A stretch of 64,000 bases of DNA from Cristatella mucedo (Eukaryota > Bryozoa > Phylactolaemata > Cristatellidae), in contig WPIO01000087.1 of assembly GCA_009760855.2 (NCBI GenBank), positions 22,501 through 86,500 of the forward strand, read 5' to 3'. Positions 10,196-22,437 of this stretch are shown piece after piece. The notes below the pieces were generated by a model. The model ran no database searches, had not been told where the DNA came from, and saw only the letters and a program-made list of their open reading frames with translations. Position 1 is the first letter of the stretch, and each line of letters opens with the position of its first letter. The translations under genes were made by a program, and so were the position numbers.

Positions 10196-11638
10196 GCATG
10201 TAATTGTAGCTTAGTGAAACGCATATTTCAATATGGCTCATCCTAAATGCTGAAAATTTAATGGGGTAAACTCCGAAATAAGGGGGGTAGGTCAACAAAA
10301 AATGGTCAATTTTTTTTCGAAGTTCGCGTATTAAAGATAAATTAGTTTTAAATGCAAGCTCAAATTTTGGTGGTTGTAAGATGAATGGAACAGGGTCAAT
10401 AAAATTATTTTGTAAGACCTATTTAAACCGGAAGTCGTACATCGAGCTCAACAAAATAATTTTCTTTGACAAATAACTGAGCCGGAACTGCGGTTTTCTG
10501 GCGAACTCTGCGAATATAAGCTACTCAGCCCTAAACGCCACTCGAGATCACACGTCCGACTGGTAGTATAACAAGATCATAAAAGAGTAAACCCCATATC
10601 GGCTGGGTGCCTTGTCCAGCCTCTGCTTCCCCGTCCAGCCCATAGCAACCGGTGGTAAATGGCATTCCAAGGCCCACTCTTTATTTACTTGGCATAAACC
10701 TGTTTACATTGGTAAGTTTACATCGGATCACAAACCGGAAGTGACTGTCATTCGGCCAGTAGACGAATATTAGGGATAATGTATTGAGAATTTGCTGCTG
10801 CCCTGGCCGCCGTAACTAAGGAGTCCATTCTCAAGGCACCACATGAATCCTGGGACAGCTGATCCAGTTTCTGTAGCCGCCATAACGCACGAGGCGACGG
10901 CCGCGAGTGGTCATTTCTTCGGCTGCCGGTCAGCCTAGTGACTTGGATGGAACTAGCTCGTCGTTTACTAGAAGCCAATCTGAAAATGTTGATTCATTTC
11001 TATTCAAGGAAATTTAGGTGATTTCAAGTTCTCATTTATGTCGTTACTAGTTAGATATTTGTATTGGCGAATGCCAGTGAGCCGCCCGGCTGTAGCCTGG
11101 ATTGCCGGCCTGAGGTATGAGACCTATCCCGGATATGATCTGCTTAGGCTTTATAAGGATCTTGTTAGGTTGACCTATTCCTAAGATCCATATTTATCTA
11201 TTTATTGAATATGTTGAATGTTGAATAATATTGAATGTTCATGCGATGATAGCGTTTCCTAGTGCTGCCTCTTGGTTTTAGCTTGGAGTTCTCAAGTTTA
11301 TCTGCAAACGATAGTCCAATGCCTGCTGTCACTTATGTCATATCTCATAAAATAATGATCCGATAACCCTAAACTTTGGAATATATGATTGATTTTAGTT
11401 ACATAATCATTCCCGCCTTTTCACATGCATATTGGACCTCAGTAGATAGACTTGTTTTGGTCAAAACTGGCAGTGTTTGTCGTGCTAAGCCTTTGTCATC
11501 CTTTCACTCACATGGCTTAAAGATGTCACAGGTAGGCTACTTGTGACCCAGTTAACGTGAAATTCGAAGTACACGCTCCTAAGTATGTGTTTCGATGTTG
11601 TATGGCGACAAATATAGTAACACTCTTGTTATTCCACT
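10196..11638. other. Unassigned DNA with a CG-rich promoter-like patch
   Basis: This is mostly AT-rich, without a recognisable gene. Two ETS-type motifs (ACCGGAAGT) lie at 10,427 and 10,734 on the plus strand. At 10,883 on the minus strand ATGGCGGC has the form of a YY1-type initiator with start codon. It opens a 37-codon frame to 10,770 (MAATETGSAVPGFMWCLENG at its start). An overlapping minus-strand frame, 10,978-10,748, is open for 76 codons after a TTTTCAG. Neither shows a known domain. A short CpG-bearing promoter or first exon is possible but unproven. Confidence 0.3.
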
Positions 11639-11639
11639 T

Positions 11640-12150
11640 TTAGGTCTCTTCATTCTATGGCTCCAGCCTATCTTTCAGATATACTACCCCATCAGGCAAA
11701 GCATCGTACCACTCGCTTTTCGGAATCCAACAGTCTAGAAATACCTCGTACAAACCTTAAATCCTTTGGAGACCGTGCATTTAGCTCGTATGCTCCCACA
11801 GCCTGGAACTCCCTCCCGACCTGCATCAGAACATCCCCTGACCTGACCACATTTAAAAGAAACTTAAAAACATACCTATTTAGGACAGCATTTAGTGGGT
11901 CCTTGTGATTCGTCCTCGATGTGCTTAAGCGTGCTGACACTGTTCGTGCTGCCACTAACCACATTTGCATGCTGACCCAGTGCATGTAACCCCTAACCAT
12001 GTTATTCATTGTGTTTGTTTTTCAAGCATGATTTTACTTACTATTCTATTGCGTATCACTTTGCAGCAAATGTAAAGCGCCTAGAAAGAGATTAAGTTCT
12101 CTGAGGGTGCTTTATCAAGTGCAATATTATTATTATTATTATTATTATTA
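11640..12150 (+). mobile_element. Young LINE copy, strongly 5'-truncated
   Basis: This carries only the last 85 or so codons and the 3' UTR. The frame is intact from MAPAYLSDILPHQAKHRTT to FRTAFSGSL then stop at 11,908. The 3' hairpin follows (AAAGCGCC...GGGTGCTTT) and then an (ATT)n tail to 12,150. It differs by only a few bases from the copies at 21,033 and 32,994, so it belongs to the same recent subfamily. Confidence 0.9.
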
Positions 12151-12750
12151 TGTTACCTACATGCTTTGGCACCTTAAGTTGGCTTCTCTGAGGGCTGTCA
12201 CAGCAGTAGTACATTGTACCTGGTAAATTGTACAACTTGGTCGATACTGGGCCGATCTGCATGAAACTTGGAATATAGGTGGAGCTCACCTGTCTCGACA
12301 CTCTCCCCTTGTGCATCTATGCATGATGGGTGTGTATGCATATATTGTGCCTGTGACAAAGTGTCCGTGGGCTGTGTTCGTGATGACAGTCAACAGTTTA
12401 ACATGTCAATTTTTTTAAAGTTTTTTGTGGGTGGAGAGTTTCCAGTCGATTGTCTTGCATTTTTTGAGTGGTTTGCCATATTTCTACAATGACGTTTTAA
12501 TCATCGAAAAAATTAGGTGATTTTACCAGCAGTGCTATACGTGACCTTAGACTTTTAAAGGTCATAAGAAGGTCAAAACCAGCTATTGTACATCAAATGA
12601 TAGCTAATGCTACCAGTGTTCTTCGTGCCAATTTTCATGCTAATCAGTTTACTGGTCTTCGTACAATATTTTATAAGCATGCTTTTGGAGCGACAACTCT
12701 GCTATTGGCTGCCATTTTGGGGGATAACTCCCAATACTGCCGGACTTACC
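12151..12750. other. Unassigned DNA
   Basis: No gene, repeat family or RNA is recognised in this 600-bp gap between LINE fragments. Confidence 0.5.
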
Positions 12751-12751
12751 C

Positions 12752-13495
12752 CCAAGTTAACTTTCAGCTACACAACATTGCTAAATTTTGGAATTGTTGA
12801 GACAGAATAAGACATCTAAGTTAGTTAATTCATTTGTGAAATACCGTCTTGACTTATGTAAATCACTGCTTGCTGGTTTACATACCTGTGCAATCAGGCA
12901 CTTACAGCTGGGGCAAACCTACGCAGCCATACTTGTTTGTCATGAGCGGTGCAGTTGCCACATCACACCACTTCCTGCCGATCTACACATGCTCGCAGTC
13001 AAGCAAGGCATCAAATTCAAGGTTCTCTTCACTTTTTAGCTCCCTTCATTCTTTGGCTCCAGCCAACCTATTAGATATATTCCCTTACCAGGAATATAAT
13101 CGTTTACCTATACTCCATACTAACCTCAAATCCTTTGGAGCCAGTGTATATAGTTTGTATGTTCCCAAAGCCTAGAACTCACTCCATACCTGCATAATGA
13201 CAACCCATGACTTCCTCACGTTTACAAAGAAACTGAAACGCACCTATTTTTCACAATATTTAGTGGGTCACTGATCTGACCCGTATGTGCTAGTGCTTGC
13301 TGATACTGCATGTTGTCACTAACCAAACTTACATGCTGACTCTGTGCACTTTAACCCTAACCATGCTATTCTCATTGCTTGTTAAGCATCACTGACCATT
13401 CAATTGTATTGCATTTGCTGCAAATGTAAAGCGCCTTGAGAGAGATTACATTCTCTGATAGTGCTGCATCAAGTGTATTATTGTTATTATTATAA
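12752..13495 (+). mobile_element. Old LINE fragment, C-terminal part and 3' end
   Basis: It runs from the NFQLHNIAKF segment to the hairpin (AAAGCGCC) and a TTATTGTTATTATTA tail. It has many substitutions, stops and frameshifts; RHLQLGQTYAAILVCHERCS is the clearest conserved block. It is an old insertion. Confidence 0.85.
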
Positions 13496-13577
13496 AAAAA
13501 ACTCCACACCTATAAATATTTATTCCTAATGGATGTTTTCACTTCTGCGAATTTCGGTCAAGTCGTCAGATTTAGTC

Positions 13578-13655
13578 AGTCAATGTAAATCACCTACAAA
13601 GAGAATGAGTTCTCTGGGGGCACTTTATCAAGTGTATCTTTATTAATATTGTAGT
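13578..13655 (+). mobile_element. Isolated LINE 3' end
   Basis: It has only the terminal hairpin region (AATGTAAATCACCT...GAGTTCTCTGGGGGCACTTTA) plus a short ATT-rich tail. It could be an extreme 5' truncation or a SINE that borrowed the LINE tail. Confidence 0.6.
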
Positions 13656-13729
13656 CAGTTGAATGCCTGGCTGTTGCATCTTTCTAACGAAAGGCTGGAT
13701 CTCTAATGCACTCGAGTTTTTTCACATTA

Positions 13730-14682
13730 TCTAAAATTATCAAGTCTGAAGAACAGATGCTACTATGTGAGTCCTGATTGTACATCTTGAATGCAAAAAT
13801 AATTCAGGAGACTGGTGTCGTTTAAAAGTATGTTGAAATCAAAGTTATGCTTAAAAGAAGCTCCAGTACTGGTAAGTGGGAACTGGTGTGATGTGCTAGC
13901 TACGACATTAAAGAGTTATCAGCCTTTACTGGATGTTTTAAAAGCTATCTGCAGTTTGTTACCAATGCCTTTATAAGGTTTGACGTATGCATGTAAGAGC
14001 TTATCTGTCGTAACCTAGTCTAATCAGCACACACTTTTGGAACTGTACCAAGGTCTTCGTATTCTGACTTTCCCGTAGCTTGAAGTAGCCATATAGAGAA
14101 CAGTCATTTAGGAGCAGGACCTCTAAATTGCATGCTGAGTCTGTAGGGCATATGCATCCATTAGAGAGTTACCGATTAACTTTACAAATTGTAGGGACCA
14201 GTTTAATAAGCAGTAAAAAGTGTGTTATTTTAGCCTTAATGCTGTTCTTCTGAATGGCACCACTAATAGTCAAGGACATTGTGGTAATGCCAGTAGCATT
14301 AGGTTAATTGGGAACATCGAGAAAGAACAAACCGGCAGGTCTTGACATACATTCCAGGATCTTGGGTGTTCCTACAATTATGCTACTTAGTTGTATAATA
14401 TGAAAACCCCACATTCCTTCACTAAAGTAGCCGTCAATGACACTCAGTAAGCCGTTTTCTACCAATGCGACTTTTAGTGCCAAATCTTCTTATTCGTAAT
14501 ATTTGAAGCAAATTATTACTAAGACCAATTGAATCATATCATAATGGTGACCTATAATTATGTGCACTAATAATTGTACACAACTGCAACCGAATAGTAG
14601 GAATAAATACTGAAGAGGAGATACTTTGTAAGGTCAAAGGACAGATCAAAACAATGAGACCTACAATAATCAGCGACTGTAT
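13730..14682 (-). pseudogene. Gene Y copy 1, decayed
   Basis: Same exon order as copy 3. The signal-peptide exon at 14,682-14,611 is 24 codons (QSLIIVGLIVLICPLTLQS), but ATG is now ATA and the donor GTAAGT is now GTATTT. Exon 2 (about 14,520-14,240) retains LLSVIDGYFSEG-like sequence but has several stops. The next exon keeps SACNLEVLLLNDCSLYGYFK (about 14,140-14,070) and has lost its donor. The last exon is eroded. This is clearly non-functional. Confidence 0.55.
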
Positions 14683-16356
14683 CTTGATTCCAAAGACTAA
14701 CCTAAAAATTCAAAGTTCCTCCTAAGAAAATGAAGTTCAATTAGTCCTTACATTTGCTATCATTTTCGTAAGAAAAATTCAACCCTTATCTGCAGATGCT
14801 GTGGCTGCTGACCCTTACCGACAAAAGCAAACTCAAAAAGTCTGGCAGATGAAGTTTCTTATCTGGCATTGATTTTCCCCTTGTGATTGTTGGCTATCTA
14901 TTCAGCAGCTCGATGCGAGTTTTGCATAGAAAATTGTAAAAATTGTACCCAGCGGCAGAGCCTTTGGAAGTCAGTCCTGGAATTGGAAAGGCTGTATTAT
15001 CGAAGTAATTAAGTCAAAGTGAGCTGGCGCTATGCAAACTGGCAGCTTCAAACTTTCAGAATATCTTAGCTTATGCTTAATATGGCCTGAAGCAGATAAC
15101 TGCCAGCGTAGCCTGTGTTTGTATTGTTTCTCATGTGATGCAACTTTTAGGTACTAATGCGTTCTTAAGTAGCTTCATTTTCTAGCTAAAGACTTTCAGA
15201 ACCTACCAATACAGCTTACAACTTTTTTCATCTTAAGATGTGCTGATATAATTTTAATAAGTATTCTTACCGACTATTGAATATCACAAGAGGAAACTAT
15301 TGTAGAGAAGGCCACGTCTTGTTTCGATGAAAGCTTTAAAAATCACCGATGAACAACCTAAAGTTCTGAGGTATACCAAAAAGCTCTTTACCTGCTACCA
15401 GGTTAGCTTCTTACCCAGTGAGCATTGCTGTTAAACAATGGAACACTCTCTAGCTTCTAACAGCAAGGTAGGCAGGTTAGTAGAATTGAAATCTGCACGA
15501 CTGATTCCAGCACTTTTTTGCCCACAGATCGGGTAGCTACAGGAAATGTATATAATGACAGGTATTTGGCAGAAATTCCTGTGGATGTGCATCGACGATT
15601 CCAATGGTGTGCACCATTGTATGCTATTGAGTCGTATTGCCCCTACTAAAAACAATTCTCTCAATCACTGCTCCAAGACCAACTTCTATATCTTACGACT
15701 TTTAAACAAACCAATGGAAACCCAGTGCAGGTCTAACACTAGGTCAGAATGAGCCATAGCACTAAGAGGTATCGTTGCATTGTTGCAGATACTGCAGGCG
15801 ATATCAAGCAGGTTAGTCAAACCACTCATAGCAACTAAAGCCTAGTGCTTACACCTCCCTACCAGCATGCCGTCACTAAGAGATAGCAAGTGCTGCCGGT
15901 GACAAGCCGAGACCTTAGCATGAAAAAGAGACGGCTTGCAGCTATCAACAGATTTTCAGCTCTAGTTTGGTGGAGTGGCTCCTGTCTGATAAAGGTCAAT
16001 GTGACTGTACTTGAAAACTTGGGTCATGGGCTCGGGTCGAGTGCCATAGGTGCAGCACTTGAATAGATTAGGCTCTCAGAAGACAATACAGAAATGAATT
16101 AAATCTAACTATTTCTACGTAGTCTTGACTAATATGTGTGTTCCTTGCTAATTGTGGAATCTGCAAGCTCTGTCATTCGCAATCACAACCTATTTTAACT
16201 ATGGTTAACATTGATGATTTAAACCAGAAATTATTTGATGGTACGTGAACACAATTGAAATTCTCTGGCACTGAGGATTACTCATAATCTTTCTACGTAT
16301 AGGCGTTTAAATATGTATTGTAACCAATATAACCTATAGCAAGTCTCCCAGAGAAT

Positions 16357-16605
16357 TCAGGCTTTGGTGGCTAGGGCCTCTTTCGATAGCTGCTCGAGAA
16401 AAGCCTTGCTTCCCTTAGCTTTCAGAAGAGCTTTGATCTTAGCAAATAATTTGTAATCTATGTGATATTTGTGATTCAAATTTGTTAGTTGTTTATCCTC
16501 CAGCTCGGTGAAATCGTTATCTTCTTCTACAAATATAAGTAGGCAGGAAGCGAGCTGTGATTTGATACTACAAGTTTGGTAATAAGATAATGGGTTTCCA
16601 TGCAG
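16357..16605 (-). CDS. Gene X terminal exon, copy 1
   Basis: This is an 82-codon open frame after a TGTATAG acceptor, ending in TGA. It begins LHGNPLSYYQTCSIKSQLAS and continues CLLIFVEEDNDFTELED, with a Lys/Leu-rich tail (KLFAKIKALLKAKGSKAFLE) and ends ATKA. It aligns without frameshift to the 90-codon versions at 44,250 and 59,169. The reading frame is kept although surrounding DNA has drifted. The acidic stretch followed by a basic amphipathic tail suggests a helical C-terminus. The family is unknown. The upstream exons in this unit (16,812-17,330) are broken, so the gene is probably dead. Confidence 0.45.
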   Translation of the reverse strand: MHGNPLSYYQTCSIKSQLASCLLIFVEEDNDFTELEDKQLTNLNHKYHIDYKLFAKIKALLKAKGSKAFLEQLSKEALATKA

Positions 16606-17875
16606 CTATACAGAAAACAGATCAGCCTGTACTTGTATCCTCTATGAGTGTCTTCTGATGCTTGTAAGCCTTGCAGCCTGATCTGATCGAAATGGACCTA
16701 CACTAATAACGGTTCTTCTTCGTCTGAGCTTTGCCAGCTTCCTAGCTCAGGAGATGCAATCGAAGCGAAGTTTCTTTTAGAAAGAATATCAATTTGCAAA
16801 CTCACGAAAGCCTAAAGCCCGAACGCTTTCTGCATCGTGAAGGTTTGTGTACATGAGTTAAACGGTGTGAAAATAAAAGCCAAAGTGATGACTGAGGCAC
16901 TAAGTAAAGGAGACATTGTAACTAAGTCACCACACACAAGTGATGCAAAGATCATGTTACCCGCTTTTTCTTTTGAATTTTGCTTTAAAGGCTGTTGGTG
17001 GCTACGGGTACTATATATTCTATTTAGGTCTAATTTAGATACCCATCGCAGAACTAAATGCATTTGTAGCTGCTTAGTGCTTCGATATAGGCCTGTCGTA
17101 TCTCCCAGAAGAAACTATTTGATGCTTAGAGCACATCCTGTGATTGTTGGTCGCATCTTGTCTGTCAGTTTTTTTGCAAACAAAGAGTAAGAGAAGTTCT
17201 TTAAAAGGACTACATATACGCTCCGCATCAGAAAAAAGTTAATTTGTCTGATTGGGACTTGTGCTGTGCTCACAAAATCATTTCCAAATAAAGCCGCATC
17301 CCAGCAAACCTATCCACCAGCCAGCACCATAGGTCACCCTGATTCTACTTTCTCCTTGCAAGTTATCAATAGATTTGTGGACACGTAAGCTGTAGTAACT
17401 TGAGCTCCAAACTGCAGACATGCCCATTTCTGATAAGCCGGATGATGACAGTTGTTAAGTAGCTTGGTTTTTTATCCAAATAAATACAGCTAGCGACAGT
17501 TTTGACAGGCTTTTCGGGCCCAACTGCTGAAAAAGCGTATGCTTTCCAGGACTACTGTAGACCGTAACAATTAATCCTAGGATAGGCTGTCTGGATCTGG
17601 AAAATATTCAAGAATTACTGATCTTAAGCCCAAAAATGCTGATGTCTACGTTCAACCGTCTCCTTACCTACTCCCTGGTAGCTCCATCCCTATCGATGCT
17701 TGTGATGCCATAGCTGATAGCTTATCTGGGTTCTTTCTGAACTCATAGGCTTTAAGAGTATATCCTTATGGTGGCAGCATCGGCCCTGAAATCTTGATCA
17801 TCAGTTATATGCAGCATATTAATGTCGACATTAAAGGAGGCCAAGAGTGACCTCATCCTGGAGTTACTACTCCAA

Positions 17876-19456
17876 TAATAGTAATAATAACAATAACATA
17901 AATATTACACTTGATAAAGCATCCTCAAAGAACTCAATCTCTTTCTAGGCCCTTTACATTTACCGCAAAGGAAAATGCAATTGAATGGTGAGTAATATCA
18001 TGCTTGATAAACAAACAACATGAATAACGTGGTTAGGGGTGACATGCCCAAGGTCAGCATGTAAATGTGCTCAGTGGCAGCATGCACTGTGTCAGCACCC
18101 ATAAGCACATGAAGGACGAATTACAGGGACCCACTAAATGCTGTCCTAAATATGTGTGTTTAGTTCTTTTTAAATGTGGTCAAGTCAAGGGATTTTCTGA
18201 CACAAGTTAGGAGGGCGTTCCAGGCTTTGGGAACATACGAATTAAATGCACGTCTCCAAAGGATTTGAGGTTTGTACGAGGTGTTGGTAGACTGTTGGAC
18301 TCAGAAAAGCAGGTGGTACGATGCTTGGCCTGTTGGAGGAGTAGATCTGACAGATGGGCTGGAGCCATAGAATGAAGGGACCTAAAAGTGAGCCGAAAAA
18401 CCTTCAAGTCAATCCGTTGCTTGACTGGTAGCCAGTGCAGGTCGGCGAAAAGTGGTGTGCTGTGGCGACTTCGAAGCTCACTTTAGCCAAGCCTAGCTGC
18501 GAAATTTTGCACCAGCTTTAATCGCCTGATCACACATGCCGATAGGCCAGTAGGCAGTGAGTTGCAGAAGTCGAGACGGCATGTCACCAATACATGGACC
18601 AACTTAGACGTGGCACCCTTATCTAAGCAACCCCATATTTTAGCGTTGGTATGTAGCTGAAAGTAGGCAGACTTGACTGTGGACCTGATGCGGTCGTCTA
18701 ACGAGAGGTCACTTTGGTACATGACACCTAGATTTCGAGCTGAAGCAACAGGAGATATGCTGGCAGAGCCAGTTTTGAGCGTCAGCCTTTCCAATTTATG
18801 AATCACACTGGGCTGGCCCATTACTAGTAGGTTATTTTTATTATCGTTTAGTTTTAGAAAACTTGCTGCCATCCATGTGCAGATGTCATCAATACATGCA
18901 GCTAGTGAGTTGAGAGAATTTGAGGTGCTCGAAGGCTGGGAGGGATCAAAGTAAAGGTATAACTGAGTGTCGTCCGGATAGAAGTGAAAGCCTAGATTGT
19001 GCTTGGCAATCACATCAGCAAGAGGGAGAGTATAAGCAGTGAGAAGAACCGGACCTAGCACGGACCCCTGAGGTACCCCATATTTCAGAGGAACCTCGGA
19101 TTATCCACGCCCATTCATGTCAATACTCTGGTGTCTCCCACTGAGATTAGACCTGAACCATTGCAGAGCAACACGAGTGATGCCCAGGCAAGATGAGATG
19201 AGCTCTAGAAGAACCATGTGATCGATTGTATCGAAAGCTGCCGAAAGATCGAGCAAAACAAACAAAGACAATCTACCCATGTCTGCATTCCTTAGTATGT
19301 CGTTGTATACCTTAAGCAATGCTGACTCTGTGGATTGATTAGCTCTAAAGCCAGACTGGAACTTACTAGCAAGGTTTGAAGTTTCGATAGCTGGTTACCA
19401 CTACCCGTTCCAGTGTCTTTGATAGGAATGGTAGAAGGGAGACTCAGCGGTACTGA
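17876..19456 (-). mobile_element. LINE insertion nested in the old LINE
   Basis: This minus-strand copy of about 1.58 kb has its (TTATT)n tail at the left and a 5' truncation near 19,456. It spans SLLPFLSKTLER-type sequence, RVALQWFRSNLSGRHQSIDM, FHFYPDDTQLYLYFDPSQPS (YADD changed to YPDD) and the C-terminal blocks. Stops and frameshifts are present, for example near 19,090 and 18,480. The host sequence is interrupted at CCAAT/CAAAGAAAACAAC, which is continuous in the other LINE copies. The YPDD change would inactivate the enzyme. Confidence 0.85.
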
Positions 19457-20067
19457 TCAAAGAAAACAACTGTAATTCGTGACACTATTCACACTGTCCT
19501 GCTACTATGATATCTAGGTCTGCTGCTGCCATGCATAACTAACGTCGCAAATACGTCAATAAATTCAGGTCATATTCTAGCACCTTGCAAGGCCTCTATT
19601 AACTCCACTACTGAAAACAGGCACAGTAGTCCAAGCGAACCATACTAACTGTCTCCGAGTCGCCAGTCTACTGTTTTTATCAAAAACACTGTAACAAGTC
19701 TTGGCAGCCCAGCTGAACTCAGTTTACCATTTTAAACCTTAGCAGTAATTGTAAGTCAGGTTTCAGAGCTAATCACTGCAAAGAGTCAAATATTTCTGTG
19801 GGCTTATGAGGCCTATTTAAGAATGCAGACTAGTATCTGTTCTGTTTTGTTTGATCTTTTGATATTTTTTAATATTAGCGACTGCTCTGTCCTTGAGAGC
19901 CTCTGATCTCGCCTGGGCATCACTGGTACAGCATTGCAAGAGTTCAGTCCCATTGATGTGAACTGATAAAGATCGTCTGACGAACCACTAAACTATGGGG
20001 TACCTAGAGACTTATGTACTTGGTTCTGGTCTTTTAACTGATTCACAGATTACATCGACCGACAAAC

Positions 20068-20085
20068 ACACACACATACACAGAG

Positions 20086-20135
<50 letters not shown>

Positions 20136-20216
20136 CACACACACACAAACACACGCCACACACACACAAACACAAAGTCACACACAAACTCTCTCTCACA
20201 CACACACTCACTTCTG

Positions 20217-20274
<58 letters not shown>

Positions 20275-20355
20275 TCCCTCTCTCTATCTCTTTTTCTCTC
20301 TCTCCCTCTCTCTTTCTTTCTTTCTCTCTCTCTCACTTTCTCTTCTCTTTCTTTC
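20068..20355. repeat. CA then CT microsatellite inside the old LINE
   Basis: (CA)n to about 20,215, then (CT)n to about 20,355. It sits just before LINE sequence resembling LADVIA..NLGLHFY. The same compound repeat occurs at the same place in the paralogous LINEs at 25,418-25,665, 46,310-46,455 and 61,350-61,520. Confidence 0.9.
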
Positions 20356-21032
20356 TCCGGCCAACGTCATTGTTGAGTACAATCTAGGCTTGCACTTCTA
20401 TTGCACTTCTATGAAGATGACATCCAGCTGTACAATTTATTTGATCACTCCCAGCCATACTACGTTCAATTTTCTCAACTCCTTAGCTGCCCGTAGTGAT
20501 CACAAGTGCACCTGGATTGCACTATACTCTCTTCAGTTAATTATTGTTAAAGCCAACTTACTAGTTATGGCGAACCCAGTGGGGTTCGGATATTAGGAAA
20601 CCTGGTGTAACCTGAAGCTCCGTCGGCAAACGACAAAACAGAACACAGACACTGACTCGGGATTCAAGACTCATGTGTTCAGCTAAGGCTTGCAGTGCTA
20701 CAACACACGGCAGTTTTTCCCTCCATAAAGCTTCTCAATGCGTTGCTGTTCAGCTAGCTGGCTACACTGCCAATTGTTCGCGATGTTGCTTCAAGGGCTG
20801 GAGATCATGCCCTTCCTCTCACGTGCAAGATCTCATTTACCAGCAGAGCACTCAAGCTAAACCAGACGCTCAAAATAGTCTCGGCCAGCATAACTCTATT
20901 CAATTCCTATTGAATCGAGGTCACCTGTTCCAAGTTCACCTTCTATCAGACGACCAAGCCAGCTCCACAGTCGAGTATGCCAACTTCCAGCTACATAATC
21001 TTGCAACTTTTTTAGACAAGGGCACTTCATTA

Positions 21033-22437
21033 ATAATAATAATAATAATAATAATATTGCACTTGATAAAGCGCCCTCAGAGAACTTAATCTCTTTCTAG
21101 GCGCTTTACATTTGCTGCAAAGTGATACGCAATAGAATAGTAAGTAAAATCATGCTTGAAAAACAAACAAAATGAATAACATGGTTAGGGGTTACATGCA
21201 CTGGGTCAGCATGCAAATGTGGTTAGTGGCAGCATGCACAGTGTCAGCACGCATAAGCAAATCGAGGACGAATCACAAAGACCCACTAAATGCTGTCCTA
21301 AATAGGTATGTTTTTAAGTTTCTTTTAAATGTGGTCAGGTCAGGGGATGTTCTGATGCAGGTCGGGAGGGAGTTCCAGGCTGTGGGAGCATACGAGCTAA
21401 ATGCACGGTCTCCAAAGGATTTAAGGTTTGTACGAGGTATTTCTAGAGTGTTGGATTCCGAAAAGCGAGTGGTACGATGCTTTGCCTGATGGGGTAGTAT
21501 ATCTGAAAGATAAGCTGGAGCCATAGAATGAAGAGACCTAAAAGTGAGCGACAAAACCTTGAAGTCAATCCGTTGCTTGACTGGTAACCAGTGCAGGTCG
21601 GCGAGAAGTGGAGTAATGTGGCAACTGCGACGCTCACGACAGACAAGCCTAGCTGCAGAGTTTTGCACCAGCTGCAATCGCCTGATCGCACATGCTGGTA
21701 GGCCAGTAAGCAGTGAGTTGCAGAAGTCGAGACGAGATGTCACGAATGCATGGACCAACTTGGACGTGGTATCCTTATCTAAACAAGCCCGAATTTTAGC
21801 AATGTTATGAAGCTGAAAATAGGCTGATTTGACTGTGGAGCTGATGTGGTCGTCTAACGAGAGGTCGCTTTGGAATATGACACCTAGATTTCGAGCTGAT
21901 GCAACTGGTGATATGCTGGCAGAGCCAATTTTGAAAGTTAGCCTTTCCAATTTCTGAATAACACTAGGTTTGCCCATAACTAGTAAGTTAGTTTTATCAT
22001 CGTTTAGTTTTAGAAAATTTGCTGCCATCCATGATCGGATGTCATCAATGCATGCAGCAAGTGAGTTGAGAGAATTTGAGGTGCTCGAAGGCTGGGAGGG
22101 ATCAAAGCAAAGGTACAACTGAGTGTCATCCGCATAGAAGTGAAAGCCTAGATTGTGCTTGGCAATCACATCAGCGAGAGGGAGAGTATAAACGGTGAAA
22201 AGGACCGGACCTAGCACAGAGCCCTGAGGTACTCCATATTTTAGAGGTATTTCAGATGATCTTTGTCCATTCACGTCAACACTCTGGAGTCTCCCACTGA
22301 GATAGGACCTGAACCAATGCAGAGCAGTGCCAGTGATGCCCAGGCGAGATGAGAGGCGCTCTAGAAGTACTTTGTGATCGATGGTACCAAAAGCTGCCGA
22401 AAGATCGAGCAAAACAAGAAGAGACACTCTACTCTAC
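21033..22437 (-). mobile_element. Young LINE insertion with target-site duplication
   Basis: This 1.4-kb 5'-truncated LINE is flanked by TCATTA on both sides (21,027-21,032 and 22,438-22,443). The (TAA)n tail, read on the plus strand, lies at the left. The 3' hairpin is intact and the coding region has no stop. It interrupts the old LINE: the units at 26,310 and 47,105 lack it. Together with the copies at 11,640 and 32,994 it defines the most recent subfamily here. Confidence 0.92.
21273..22436 (-). CDS. LINE reverse transcriptase, C-terminal 384+ residues, open frame
   Basis: The frame is open from the truncation point to the natural stop. Domains in order: LLVLLDLSAAFGTIDH (RT block with the first catalytic Asp), YGVPQGSVLGPVLFTVYTLP, then FHFYADDTQLYLCFDPSQPS with catalytic YADD near residue 95. 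The thumb region follows (NFLKLNDDKTNLLVMGKPS), then a long C-terminal domain with CNSLLTGLPACAIRRLQLVQ, CRERRSCHITPLLADLHWLP and WNSLPTCIRTSPDLTTFKRN. The APE endonuclease and the start of the RT are missing, so this copy cannot act alone. The first residue is not Met because the element is truncated. A Gly replaces the usual Asp in AAFGTIDH (AAFDTIDH elsewhere), which alters a catalytic site. Confidence 0.9.

Larger units (their letters stand above)
13680..17509 (-). repeat. Tandem unit, copy 1 (oldest, diverged)
   Basis: Collinear with unit 3. 13,700-14,700 matches 42,330-43,330, and 15,990-17,509 matches 43,850-45,560. Identity is visibly lower than between units 2, 3 and 4. About 14,700-15,980 has no clear match and no recognised gene; it contains frames of 68-77 codons near 15,431-15,752 with no motif. 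The unit carries decayed copies of genes Y and X, annotated separately. Confidence 0.65.

Noticed and set aside
20012-20387. Ser/Leu-, His/Thr- and Cys/Val-rich open frames over microsatellites (also 25,378-25,762, 39,819-40,300, 43,480-43,940, 54,695-55,087, 58,422-58,897)
   Set aside because: Long dinucleotide repeats are open in most frames by composition. No flanking coding signal extends them, except where LINE sequence is recognised.
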